The translations under genes were made by a program, and so were the position numbers. A stretch of DNA of 64,000 nt, from contig NZ_KQ947986.1 of the NCBI RefSeq assembly GCF_001513975.1, positions 412,713-476,712 on the forward strand, given 5' to 3'. This document shows, piece after piece, positions 42,353 to 51,600 of the stretch. Positions within the stretch are counted from its first letter, which is position 1. Each line of letters starts with the position of its first letter. This DNA is from Streptomyces curacoi (GTDB lineage Bacteria; Actinomycetota; Actinomycetes; Streptomycetales; Streptomycetaceae). The notes beneath the pieces were generated by a model that made no database searches, was not told where the DNA came from, and saw only the letters and a program-made list of their open reading frames with translations.

Positions 42353-43033
42353 TCAGGTGTGCGGCACGCTCACGGCGGTCGCCACCAGCCCCCGCCCGAC
42401 CGTCCACCGGCCGTCGAAGTGGTCGAGGCGACGGTCGCCCACCCACGGGCCGGGCACGAGGAGCCGGGCGCGGAAGCCGCCGCTGTGCTGCTCGCCGCGG
42501 TCGGCGAAGACGTCGATGTCGGCCTCGCTGAAGTCCAGCCACTTCCCGGTGAGGGGGAACCACGCCTTGTAGACGGACTCCTTGGCGCTGAACAGCAGCC
42601 GGTCCCAGTGGACACCTGGATGGTCGCCGGCCAGACGGCGCAGCCGGTCCGCCTCGGCGGGCAGGGCGACGGCCGGCAGGACGCCCTCCGGGAGCGTCTG
42701 GTGGGGCTCGGCGTCGATGCCGAGGGAGGCCAGGTCGGCGGCGCGGACCAGCGCGGCGGCGCAGTAGCCGTCGCAGTGGGTCATGCTCCCGGCGAGGCCG
42801 GCCGGCCAGGCGGGGGCTCCGCGTTCGCCGGGCAGGACCGGCTGGGGCGGCACGCCGAGTTTCTCCATGGCGCGGCGGGCGCAGGAGCGTACGGCGGCGA
42901 ACTCCCGGCGGCGCTTGGCGACCGCCTGGGCCACCAGCGCCTCCTCCTCGGGGTACAGGGCCGCGTTCGGGGGTTCCTCGTCGCCGTAGGTCTCGACGGC
43001 GACCACCGTGTCCGGCAGCAGTTCCTCGATCAA
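42353..43033 (-). CDS. Sfp-type 4'-phosphopantetheinyl transferase
   Basis: 226 residues from a TTG that overlaps the upstream phosphoesterase TGA (TTGA), with GGAGG about 10 nt before it; no other start fits this length. PPTase signatures: GSMTHCDGYCAAAL, SLGIDAEPHQTLPEGV (the Mg-binding Asp/Glu pair) and FSAKESVYKAWFPLTGKWL. It resembles the actinomycete Sfp/Npt type of about 220-230 residues that activates carrier proteins of polyketide and peptide synthases with broad specificity. No synthase genes lie in the window. Confidence 0.9.
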   Translation of the reverse strand: MIEELLPDTVVAVETYGDEEPPNAALYPEEEALVAQAVAKRRREFAAVRSCARRAMEKLGVPPQPVLPGERGAPAWPAGLAGSMTHCDGYCAAALVRAADLASLGIDAEPHQTLPEGVLPAVALPAEADRLRRLAGDHPGVHWDRLLFSAKESVYKAWFPLTGKWLDFSEADIDVFADRGEQHSGGFRARLLVPGPWVGDRRLDHFDGRWTVGRGLVATAVSVPHT

Positions 43034-43890
43034 CGGGCCCCGTCCTCCCTGGGCAGAATCCGGCGCAGCTGTCCCGGCGGGTCCGGCCGCTTGCGCCACT
43101 CGCGGGGGTATCCCACCGACACCTCCTCGAAGCGGACCCCTTCGTGCCAGGTGGTCCGCGGGATGTGGAGGTGGCCGTAGACCATGGTCTCGACGCGGAA
43201 CCTGCGGTGCCAGTCCGCGGTCAGCCGGGTGCCGCACCACATGGCGAACTCGGGGTACCACAGGATGTCCGTCGGGTGCCGGTCCAGCGGGTAGTGGTTG
43301 ACGAGGACGGTGGGCAGGTCCTCGGGGAGTGCGGCGAGCCGGCGCCCGGTCTCGGCGACCCGGGCCTCGCACCAGGCCTCGCGGGACGGGTAGGGGTCGG
43401 GGTGCAGCAGGTACTCGTCGCTGCACACGACGCCGGTTCCGTGCGCGTACTCCAGCCCCTCCTCCTTGGTCGAGCAGCCGGAGGGCAGGAACGAGTAGTC
43501 GTACAGCAGGAACAGGGGCGCAACGGCCACCGGACCGCCGGGGCCGTCCCAGACGGGGTACGGGTCCTCGGGGGTCGTCACGCCGAGTTCCCGGCACAGC
43601 GCGACCAGGTGCTCGTAGCGGGCGACGCCGCGCAGGGTGACGGAGTCCTTCGGGTGGGTCCACAGTTCGTGGTTGCCGGGCGCCCAGACGACCTTGCGGA
43701 AGCGGCCGGCGAGGGTCTCCAGGGCCCAGCGGATGTCGGCCACGGTCTCGGCGACGTCACCGGCGACGAGCAGCCAGTCGTCATCCGAGTCGGGCCGCAT
43801 CTTCTCGACGAGGGCGCGGTTGTCCTCGTAGCCGATGTGCAGATCGCTGATGGCCAGCAGTCGTCCGGCACCGCCGGCCGTCGATGTCAC
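43030..43890 (-). CDS. Calcineurin-like metallophosphoesterase
   Basis: 286 residues from GTG at 43890 with AAGGGG 6 nt upstream. Metal-binding motifs in order: LAISDLHIGYEDN, LLVAGDVAE, VWAPGNHELW, VLVNHYPLDRHP and YGHLHIPRT. No signal peptide, so cytoplasmic. It is translationally coupled to the PPTase gene, a pairing that recurs in streptomycetes. A role in coenzyme A or phosphopantetheine metabolism is tempting but not shown. Confidence 0.88.
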   Translation of the reverse strand: MTSTAGGAGRLLAISDLHIGYEDNRALVEKMRPDSDDDWLLVAGDVAETVADIRWALETLAGRFRKVVWAPGNHELWTHPKDSVTLRGVARYEHLVALCRELGVTTPEDPYPVWDGPGGPVAVAPLFLLYDYSFLPSGCSTKEEGLEYAHGTGVVCSDEYLLHPDPYPSREAWCEARVAETGRRLAALPEDLPTVLVNHYPLDRHPTDILWYPEFAMWCGTRLTADWHRRFRVETMVYGHLHIPRTTWHEGVRFEEVSVGYPREWRKRPDPPGQLRRILPREDGAR

Positions 43891-44027
43891 CCCGTGCCCC
43901 TTCCGATCACTCGAACGACACCACGAGAACACAGGGTGCCGCGACGGTACAAGGCGAGATCACGTCGGCGAGAGAGCGGGCCCGCGTCGGCGGCGGCGCG
44001 GCGGGCGATCGGCGGGTGTCCGCTCCA

Positions 44028-44059
44028 GGCACATGATCGGATCCGGGCACATGATCGGA
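44028..44059. repeat. Direct repeat GGCACATGATCGGA, two copies 18 nt apart
   Basis: Copies at 44028-44041 and 44046-44059 in the 339-nt gap between the phosphoesterase and ATP-grasp genes. Each contains the ATGATCGGA core, and ATGATCG appears once more at 44105-44111. These could be operator half-sites for the ATP-grasp gene. Confidence 0.55.
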
Positions 44060-44116
44060 GAATCCGTAACCCGTACGTTGCACGCGGCACCCCTTGAAAG
44101 CCGTATGATCGCCCCA

Positions 44117-44161
44117 ACACCACCGCCATGAAACGTCCCTTCGCACGGGGCGGTTTGGTGT
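44117..44161 (+). promoter_or_regulatory. Leader stem upstream of the ATP-grasp gene
   Basis: ACACCACCGCC (44117-44127) pairs with GGCGGTTTGGTGT (44149-44161), leaving a two-base bulge and a 21-nt loop, about 70 nt before the ATG. It may be a transcript stem in the 5' leader. There is no U-tract, so a terminator is less likely. Confidence 0.35.
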
Positions 44162-44229
44162 CCCTCCATCTACCCTGCCCGGGCACGGGCCTGCTTCGCC
44201 CTGCCCGCGAACCCTGAAAGGCGGCCTGC

Positions 44230-45354
44230 ATGGTCTCTCGCGTACGCGTCTGGCTCAACCGCACGTACGCGGAGAACGTGTTCTTCATGGATCAGCTGCG
44301 GAGAAATCCCAGCGATCGTGCGGTCGAGATCCATGCGACCCACGGGGACGCCGACTCGCCGGTGCTGGCCGCCGCCGACACCGCCGAGCTGGAGCCGGAG
44401 GGCCTGTCCCCGGCCGCGTATGTCGAGTACGCGCTCGACCAGTGCCGGCGCCGCGGCATCGACGTGTTCGTGCCCCGGCTGCACCAGTCGGCGATCGTGG
44501 CGCACCGCGCGGACTTCGAGGCGGCCGGTACGGCGCTGCTGGCGCCGCCGCCGCAGGCCGTGGCGGTGTTCCAGGACAAGGTGATCGCGTACGAGGCAGT
44601 GCAGTCGGTCGGGGTGCCGGTGCCGCCGTGGTGGCGGGTGCGCACGGCCGATGAACTCCTCGCGGCGGTCGAGGAGTTGGAGGCGGCCGGTCACAAGGCC
44701 TGCTTCAAGCCGGCGTCCGGTGCGGGCGGGGTGGGCTTCCGGGTCATCACGCGCGCCCCCTTCTCGCTCGTGCACCTCAACGGCTTCCCGACCCCGTATG
44801 TGCAGCTGGATCTGGTGCTGGACGCGTTGCGGCGGGCCGACGAACCGGTGGACTGGCTGGTCATGCCGCGGCTGGAGCAGCCCGAGGTGTCGGTGGACTG
44901 CCTCACCGGTCCGGACAACCGGGTGCGGCTGGCGATCGGCCGGCTCAAGAACGGGCGGCGTCGTGGGTTCACGCTGCAGGAGCAGTGGCTGGAGCCGGCG
45001 CGGCTGATCGCGGAGGGGTTCGGGCTGCACTATCTGTCCAACATCCAGTTCCGGATGTTCGGTGAGACCCCGGTGCTGATGGATGTCAACACGCGGCCGG
45101 CGGGCGGGTTGCACCAGCTGTCGCTGTGCGGGGTCAATGTGCCCTGGCTGGCCGTGCAGTTGGCGCTCGGGGAGGATCCGGGCGAGGTCGCGCCGCCGTT
45201 CCTGGGGCAGGACTACACGGTGGTCTCGGGGCCGCGGCCGCTGCGGCCCGTGTCGGTGCCCCACCAACGCGTCGAAGGGTCGGAGGCGTTGCTGCCCGCG
45301 GTTCCGGCACCGGTCGAGCCCGTCGAGGTGTCGGCTCAGGCCCTGCCGCTCTAG
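44230..45354 (+). CDS. ATP-grasp family enzyme of unknown substrate
   Basis: 374 residues, ATG with AAAGG upstream. The N-terminal part (about 1-100) is a preATP-grasp-like domain (VRVWLNRTYAENVFFMDQLR). The ATP-grasp core (about 110-310) shows VFQDKVIAYEAVQSVGVPVP, HKACFKPASGAGGVGFRVI with the ATP-binding Lys, DWLVMPRLEQPEVSVDCLTG, and the metal-binding FGETPVLMDVNTRPAGGLHQ. The last 60 residues are Pro-rich. Such enzymes ligate a carboxylate to an amine or thiol (carbamoyl-phosphate-synthase-like superfamily). It stands alone, so its substrate cannot be inferred. Confidence 0.82.
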   Translation: MVSRVRVWLNRTYAENVFFMDQLRRNPSDRAVEIHATHGDADSPVLAAADTAELEPEGLSPAAYVEYALDQCRRRGIDVFVPRLHQSAIVAHRADFEAAGTALLAPPPQAVAVFQDKVIAYEAVQSVGVPVPPWWRVRTADELLAAVEELEAAGHKACFKPASGAGGVGFRVITRAPFSLVHLNGFPTPYVQLDLVLDALRRADEPVDWLVMPRLEQPEVSVDCLTGPDNRVRLAIGRLKNGRRRGFTLQEQWLEPARLIAEGFGLHYLSNIQFRMFGETPVLMDVNTRPAGGLHQLSLCGVNVPWLAVQLALGEDPGEVAPPFLGQDYTVVSGPRPLRPVSVPHQRVEGSEALLPAVPAPVEPVEVSAQALPL

Positions 45355-45378
45355 GTCCCTGAGGACGTCCCCTCACCC

Positions 45379-45431
45379 GGTATGGACCGATCCCGGCGCC
45401 GCCGCTTGACAGCCGGATTGGTCCATACCAA
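45379..45431. promoter_or_regulatory. DasR/chitinase-type promoter element with inverted GGTATGGACC/GGTCCATACC
   Basis: GGTATGGACC (45379-45388) and its exact complement GGTCCATACC (45420-45429) flank TTGACA (45406-45411), a good -35. The second arm lies in TTGGTCCATACCAA (45418-45431), which resembles the TGGTCTAGACCA dre element bound by DasR at streptomycete chitin genes. It lies 67 nt upstream of the GH18 start. Confidence 0.6.
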
Positions 45432-45497
45432 CTTGGTTGCGCACCGTTCTGCGTTTCTCTGCACTCCCGAACACCCCACAGCCTTCAGGGAGATCGC

Positions 45498-47174
45498 GTG
45501 CGCCACTCACTACTCAGACGTTCCAGACGTCGACTTCTCGCCCTCCTCGGCTCCGCCGCCCTCGCGCTCACCGGAGTCGTCGCCCTTCCCGGCCCGGCCC
45601 AGGCGGCCAACATCCTCGCCAACCCCGGCTTCGAGTCCGGCGGGCTCTCCCCGTGGTCCTGCACCGGCAACCTCGGGTCGGTCGTCTCCTCCCCCGTGCA
45701 CGGGGGCTCCAAGGCCCTTGCCGGGGCGGTGAGTTCCAGTGACATCGCCAAGTGCAGCCAGACGATCGCCGTCCGGCCCGGCACGACGTACGCGCTCAGC
45801 GGCTGGGTGCGCGGATCGTACGTCTACCTCGGTGTGGACGGCGGCGCCTCCACCTGGACGTCGTCGCCGTCGGCGTACAGCCGGCTGTCCGTCTCCTTCA
45901 CGACCGGTGCCTCGCAGTCCAGTGTCACCGTCTACGTCCACGGCTGGTACGCGCAGGGCGCCTACCACGCCGACGACATCGGCCTCGACGGGCCGGGCGG
46001 CGGTTCGGACGGTCAGGCGCCGAGCGTGCCGGGCGGCCTGCGGGCCACCGGCAAGACGTCGTCCAGCGTGTCGCTGGCGTGGAACGCCTCGACGGACGAC
46101 GTGGGGGTGACCGCGTACGACATCCACCGGGGTTCGAGCCGGGTGCTCAGTGTCTCCGGTACGAGCGCCACGGTCGGCGGCCTGGCGCCGGGCACGAGCC
46201 ACACCTTCACGGTGAGGGCGCGGGACGCGGCCGGGAACGTCTCGGCGGCCTCCGACGCCGTGACCGTCACGACCGACCCGGGTGGCGGCAGCGGCTTCAA
46301 GCAGGCCGCGCCCTATCTGTACCTGGGCTGGGGCGACCCGCCGAGCGCGACCTCGGTCATGAACGCGACCGGCATCAAGTGGTACACGATGGCGTTCATC
46401 CTGTCCTCCGGCGGCTGCAACCCGGCCTGGGACGGGCAGCGCCCGCTGACCGGCGGGAACGACCAGAGCGTCATCGACTCCATCCGCTCCGCCGGCGGTG
46501 ACATCGTCCCGTCGATCGGCGGCTGGAGCGGCAACAAGCTCGGGCCGAACTGCTCGTCGGCGCAGGCGCTTGCCGGGGCGTACCAGAAGGTGATCGACGC
46601 CTACGGGCTGAAGGCGATCGACGTCGACATCGAGAACACCGACGAGTTCGAGAACGCCACCGTGCAGGACCGGATCCTGAACGCCCTGAAGATCGTCAAG
46701 GCGAACAACCCGGGGCTGCGGACCGTCCTCACCTTCGGCACCTCGACGACCGGGCCGACGTACTGGGGCAACCGGCTCATCGAGCAGGCCAAGGCGCTCG
46801 ACGCCGGCATCGACGTGTTCACGATCATGCCGTTCGACTTCGGCGGCGGCGCGGACATGTACGGCAACACCGTGAACGCCACGGAGGGGCTGAAGAACAA
46901 GCTGCAGTCCACCTTCGGGTGGGACGACGCCATGGCCTACGCCCACATCGGCATCTCCGGCATGAACGGCCTGTCCGACCAGCAGGAGCTCACCTCGCCC
47001 GCGACCTGGACCCAGATCCGCGACTGGGCGAACTCCCACCACATCGCCCGGCTCGCCTTCTGGTCGGTCAACCGCGACCGGCCGTGCCCGGGCGGCGGCG
47101 TGACGAGCAACTGTTCGGGGATCAGCCAGAGCACCTGGCAGTTCACCTCCATCACGGCCGGGTTCACCGGCTGA
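45498..47174 (+). CDS. Secreted GH18 chitinase-type glycoside hydrolase
   Basis: 558 residues, GTG with AGGGAG upstream. A signal peptide RRRLLALLGSAALALTGVVA ends near GPAQAAN. A CBM-like domain follows (about 38-170, NILANPGFESGGLSPWSCTG), then a fibronectin III domain (about 180-260, PSVPGGLRATGKTSSSVSLA), then the GH18 barrel (about 270-558). The barrel has YLYLGWGDPPSAT, IVPSIGGWSGNK and the catalytic IDVDIE ending at Glu379. The usual first Asp of the DxxDxDxE motif is Lys372. This subgroup resembles secreted streptomycete chitinases with CBM-FN3-GH18 order. Substrate chitin or chito-oligosaccharides is supported by the DasR-like promoter element; an endo-GlcNAc activity on N-glycans is possible given the neighbours. 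Confidence 0.85.
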   Translation: MRHSLLRRSRRRLLALLGSAALALTGVVALPGPAQAANILANPGFESGGLSPWSCTGNLGSVVSSPVHGGSKALAGAVSSSDIAKCSQTIAVRPGTTYALSGWVRGSYVYLGVDGGASTWTSSPSAYSRLSVSFTTGASQSSVTVYVHGWYAQGAYHADDIGLDGPGGGSDGQAPSVPGGLRATGKTSSSVSLAWNASTDDVGVTAYDIHRGSSRVLSVSGTSATVGGLAPGTSHTFTVRARDAAGNVSAASDAVTVTTDPGGGSGFKQAAPYLYLGWGDPPSATSVMNATGIKWYTMAFILSSGGCNPAWDGQRPLTGGNDQSVIDSIRSAGGDIVPSIGGWSGNKLGPNCSSAQALAGAYQKVIDAYGLKAIDVDIENTDEFENATVQDRILNALKIVKANNPGLRTVLTFGTSTTGPTYWGNRLIEQAKALDAGIDVFTIMPFDFGGGADMYGNTVNATEGLKNKLQSTFGWDDAMAYAHIGISGMNGLSDQQELTSPATWTQIRDWANSHHIARLAFWSVNRDRPCPGGGVTSNCSGISQSTWQFTSITAGFTG

Positions 47175-47182
47175 GGAAGCCG

Positions 47183-47222
47183 CAGGCTGAGAGAGCCCCG
47201 GACAGGCTGAGAGAGCCCCGAA
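47183..47222. repeat. Tandem 20-bp repeat CAGGCTGAGAGAGCCCCG, two copies
   Basis: Copies begin at 47183 and 47203, directly after the GH18 stop. The second runs into an A8 tract at 47221-47228. The following stretch has four ACGGGGGA-type units (47282, 47300, 47312, 47342). No gene is visible in 47175-47375. Confidence 0.65.
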
Positions 47223-47320
47223 AAAAAATTCTCCGAGGGTGTATCAGGGCGCGAGCCCCGCGCTCATAAGAGTGAAAGCAAACGGGGGAACGCACCACCA
47301 CGGGGGAACCCACGGGGGAC

Positions 47321-47365
47321 TCGGGTCGGTCGGCCGCTGGCACGGGGGACGGACGGCCGACCCGA
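47321..47365. terminator. Stem-loop TCGGGTCGG/CCGACCCGA between convergent genes
   Basis: A perfect 9-bp stem (47321-47329 with 47357-47365) separates the ends of the GH18 and GH29 genes, so it could stop transcription from both sides. It is GC-rich without a strong T-tract, as is usual for Streptomyces terminators. Confidence 0.6.
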
Positions 47366-47375
47366 AACAAGCTCG

Positions 47376-48626
47376 TCAGAAGCGGCCCGACCCGCGGTAC
47401 AGCCGCAGTTCGCCTTCCAACTCCACGGCGAGCACGGTGGCGTGCGGGTCGAGGTCCGCCTCGCTGGGCGGGTCGATCCAGAGCACCCCGGGTGTCTCGT
47501 GCAGGCCGCCGGTGACCCGGTGGGCCAGTTCCGTACCGCTGCCGAGCACCGTGACCCGGCGTACCGGGCCGAGCAGTCCGCGTACGTTGATCTCGGCGCG
47601 CGGGGCGTCGAAGAGGACCAGGTAGAGGGTGCGGCGGTCCCTGGACAGGGTGCTCGGGCCGTAGTGGTGACCGGCCGGGAGGCCGCGCTCGGTGCCGTAC
47701 ACCGCCTCCGCGTGCCTGGCGATCCAGTCGCCGAGCCCCTCCAGGCGCTCGGCCTGCTCGGCCGGGATCGTGCCGTCCTCGCGCGGCCCGACACTCAGCA
47801 GCAGATTGCCACCGCCGCCGATCGTCTCCGTGAAGTAGCGGATCAGCTGGCCGACCGACTTGTGGTTGTGGTCGTGGTGCTGGTGGCCCCAGGAGTCGTT
47901 GATCGTCAGGCACAGCTCCCAGGGCCCCTCGGGCGGGACGACCGGGGCGCCCTGCTCGGGCGTGGCGTAGTCGCCCTCGCTGAGCATGCGGGCGTTGAAG
48001 ACGACGTCCGGGACCTCGGATCGGATCAGCGCGGCCAGCTCCCGGATGCGCCACTGTTCCTCGCTGCGGTCCCACTCGCCGTCGAACCACATCAGGTCCG
48101 GCTTGTAGCGGGACGCCAACTCCCGCACCTGGCCGTCCCGGTAGGCGAGGAAGCGTTCCCAGGCCGCCAGGTCCTCGTCCTCGGCGGCGGCCTCGGAGTA
48201 CCGGTTGTCCTCCAGCTCCGGCGGGCGGCCCGGCTTGCGCGTGGAGGCGTAGTCGGGGTGGCTCCAGTCCGAGTGGGAGTAGTAGAGGCCGACCTTGAGG
48301 CCCTGCTCGCGCAGGGCGTCCGCGTAGCCGGCGATCAGGTCGCGCCCCACGTTCAGGTCGCCGTGGGCGGTGTCCCACAGGGCGACGCCGTCATGGTGGC
48401 GGCTGGTCAGGACGGCGTATCGGGCACCGGCCCGCGCGAAGAGCCTCGCCCATGCGCGCGGGTCGTAGCGGGAGGCCGTGAAGCGGTCGAGCTGGGACAT
48501 GTACCGGTCGTACGGGACGGTGTCGTCGTAGAACGACCAGGACTCCTGGACGCCGTCGACGGCGTAGATGCCCCAGTGGATGAAGATCCCCAGTTTGGCG
48601 TCGGTGAACCAGGGTTGCATCGGCAC
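47376..48626 (-). CDS. GH29 alpha-L-fucosidase, cytoplasmic
   Basis: 416 residues from GTG at 48626, 5 nt after the mannosidase stop with GGGAG 9 nt upstream; ATG at 48620 is an alternative. GH29 features: PWFTDAKLGIFIHWGIYAVD at the N-terminus, YAVLTSRHHDGVALWDT, and YKPDLMWFDGEWDRS containing the catalytic Asp nucleophile. A C-terminal beta-domain follows. No signal peptide, so it removes alpha-L-fucose from imported oligosaccharides. Last gene of the minus-strand GH operon. Confidence 0.93.
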   Translation of the reverse strand: MPMQPWFTDAKLGIFIHWGIYAVDGVQESWSFYDDTVPYDRYMSQLDRFTASRYDPRAWARLFARAGARYAVLTSRHHDGVALWDTAHGDLNVGRDLIAGYADALREQGLKVGLYYSHSDWSHPDYASTRKPGRPPELEDNRYSEAAAEDEDLAAWERFLAYRDGQVRELASRYKPDLMWFDGEWDRSEEQWRIRELAALIRSEVPDVVFNARMLSEGDYATPEQGAPVVPPEGPWELCLTINDSWGHQHHDHNHKSVGQLIRYFTETIGGGGNLLLSVGPREDGTIPAEQAERLEGLGDWIARHAEAVYGTERGLPAGHHYGPSTLSRDRRTLYLVLFDAPRAEINVRGLLGPVRRVTVLGSGTELAHRVTGGLHETPGVLWIDPPSEADLDPHATVLAVELEGELRLYRGSGRF

Positions 48627-48631
48627 CCGGC

Positions 48632-51600
48632 TCAGCTCCCTTCCGCTCGCCGCAGGCGCAGGGTCAGGATCTGGAAGGGCCGCAGCGAGACCGGGACCCC
48701 GCCGTCGGCTTCGAGACCGGCGTCCTGCAGCGGGCGCTCCAGCAGGTCGGTCACCTGGGCGCCCGCGAGCGGGAAGCCCGCGCGCAGGACGCCGGTCGCG
48801 CGACCGCCGTTGGACTCGTAGAGGCGTACGACGACGTCGCCGGAGCGGTCGTCGGCCAGCTTGACCGCCTCGACGGTCACGCCGTCGCCGTCCACGGAGA
48901 CGACGGGCTCGGGCGCGCCCGCCGAATCGGCCACGCGCAGGGGGAGGTTGAGGGCGTAGCCCTCGGCGACGGCGTCCTCGATGCTCGCGCCGGGAAGCAG
49001 GGAGTAGGTGAAGCGGTGCCTGCCCTGGTCGGCCTCGGGGTCCGGGATGCGCGGGGCGCGGACCAGGCTGAGGCTGACCCTGGTGGTCGTACCTCCCCCA
49101 GCCTCCGGCCGGGGGGACCCCCAACTCGCTTCGCTCGCCTCGCGGACGGTGCGGGAGACGTCGTGGCCGTATGTCGAGTCGTTGATGACCGCGACGCCGT
49201 AGCCGGGTTCGGCGATGTGCACCCAGCGGTGGCCGGAGACCTCGAAGCGGGCCGCCTCCCAGCTGGTGTTGGTGTGGGTGGGCCGCTGGATGTGGCCGAA
49301 CTGGATCTCGGCGGAGGAGTGCGGTGCCCGGATGTCCACCGGGAAGCCCGCCTTGAGGATCTTCTCGGCCTCGTGCCAGTCGATGTCGGTCTCGATGTCG
49401 ATGCGCGGGCTGCCCGCGCGGACCGTGATCGTCTGGGCGATCCTCGACCCCTTGCCGAAGGCGCGCTCGACGCGGATCGCGCCGACGAGCGGGCCGTCCT
49501 CGACGACCGTGACGGACTCGGCGTCCAGCAGGTCCGTGTAGCGGTTCTTGTAGTGCTTGTCGATGTCCCAGGCGTCCCAGTAGTTCGGGAGGTCGGTGTG
49601 CAGGCGCAGCAGGTTGCCCTTGTCCGCGAGGACTTCGCGGTTCGCCCGCAGGTCGAAGACGGACGACAGCGTGCCGTCCGCCGCCACGTCCACCCGGACC
49701 AGGCCGTTGTCGAGCACCCGGCCGGTGACCGTCACGGGCTGCGGGGGCGTGGCGTCGCTCAGGGGCGCGCTGCCGCTCGCGGGCACCTCGACGTACGCCG
49801 GTGCGCCCTCGGCCGTACGGACGACCTCGGCCCGGGCGTAGGGGCTCGTGTTGAACACCCGCGCGGAGCCGCCGCCCAGCGCGGCGACCGCCTCGGCCGT
49901 GAGCGCCTCCAGTTCCTCGGCGACGCGTGCGTACTCGGCCTCCGCCTCGCGGTGCACCCAGGCGATCGAGGAGCCCGGCAGGATGTCGTGGAACTGGTGC
50001 AGCAGGACCGTCTTCCACAGCCGGTCCAGCTTCTCGTACGGGTACGTGTAGCCCGGCGCGTGCAGCGCGGCCGTCGTCGCCCACAACTCGGCCTCGCGGA
50101 GCCGGTGTTCACTGCGCCGGTTGCCCTGCTTGGTGCGGGCCTGGGAGGTGTACGTCGCCCGGTGCAGCTCAAGGTAGAGCTCGCCGACCCAGACGGGGGC
50201 GTCCGGATACTCCTCGCGGGCCTTGGCGAAGAACTCGTCGGGGTGTTCGACGACGACCTTCGGCGAGCCCTCCAGGTCCGCCAGCCGGCGGGCCCGCTCC
50301 ATGATCTCGCGGGTGGGGCCGCCACCGCCGTCGCCCCAGCCGAAGGGGGCGAGGGAGCGCGTACCGGCGCCCTTCTCCGAGTAGTTGCGGACCGCTCGGT
50401 CCATCTCCTCGCCGCTGAAGCGGGCGTTGTAGGTGTCGACCGGCGGGAAGTGGGTGAAGATGCGGGTGCCGTCGATGCCCTCCCACCAGAAGGTGTGGTG
50501 GGGGAACTTGTTGGTCTGGTTCCAGGAGATCTTCTGGGTGAGGAACCACTCGTTGCCGGCGAGCTTGGCCAGCTGCGGGTAGGCGGCGGTGTAGCCGAAG
50601 GAGTCCGGCAGCCAGACGCCCTTGGTCTCGACGCCGAAGTGCTCGATGAAGAACCGCTTGCCGTGGATGAGCTGGCGGGCGATCGCCTCGCCGCCGGGGA
50701 GGTTGCCGTCGGCCTCGACCCACATGCCGCCGACCGGCGCCCACTGGCCCTTCTTCACCGACTCCTGGATGCGGGCCCACACGTGCGGGTAGTTGTCGCG
50801 CACCCACTCGTACTGCTGGGCCTGGGAGCAGGCGAAGATGAAGTCGTCGTACTCGTCGGCCAGGGACGTCACGTTGGAGAAGGTGCGGGACGTCTTGCGC
50901 TTGGTCTCGCGGATGGGCCACAGCCAGGCCGAGTCGATGTGGGCGTGGCCGACCCCGGAGATCGTGTGCGCGCTGGCATGGGCGGGTCGGGCCAGGACGG
51001 GGGCGAGGACCTCGCGTACGGCCGTGGCGCTGCCGGAGATGTCGTCCAGGTCGAGGGTGTCCATGGCCCGGTCGAGGGCGTGCATGATCTCGTGGCGGCG
51101 CGGCTCGTGCTCGCCGAGGTGGACCATGAGCTCGCGCAGCACCTGGACGTCGAGGTCGAGGTGCCAGACCTCCTCGTCCAGGACGGCTAGGTCGGCGCGC
51201 CGGAAGGTGTAGAGGGGCTTGTCGCCCGCCGTCAGGACGTCGCCCAGTGGGGTCGGGGCCGCGAAGTTGTCCGCCAGGATGTCCGGGTTGGAGGCGGCCT
51301 CGACCAGGTAGTCGATCTCCTCGCCGCCCGAGACCGGGTTGCCGACCGGCACGTACTGGTTGAGCGGGTTGACCGCCTTCAGGGGCCGGCCGTCGGGCAG
51401 GTGGACCAGGGCCTCGGCCTGGTTGCCGGGCCAGTCGCCGACGAAGCCGAGGTCGATGACCGCCTCGACCCGCCGTCCGGCCCACTCGGCGGGCACCCGG
51501 CCGCGCATCCGGAACCAGGTCGTCCCCCAGGGCGGTCCCCAGGGGGTGTCCATCGCGAAGGGCGTGTACCGGGCGGCGGCGGCCTCCTCGAAGGAGACCG

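Noticed and set aside
44117..44161. Considered as a riboswitch or tRNA-like leader
   Set aside because: Only one bulged stem is visible, with no conserved aptamer core or cloverleaf; kept as a simple leader stem.
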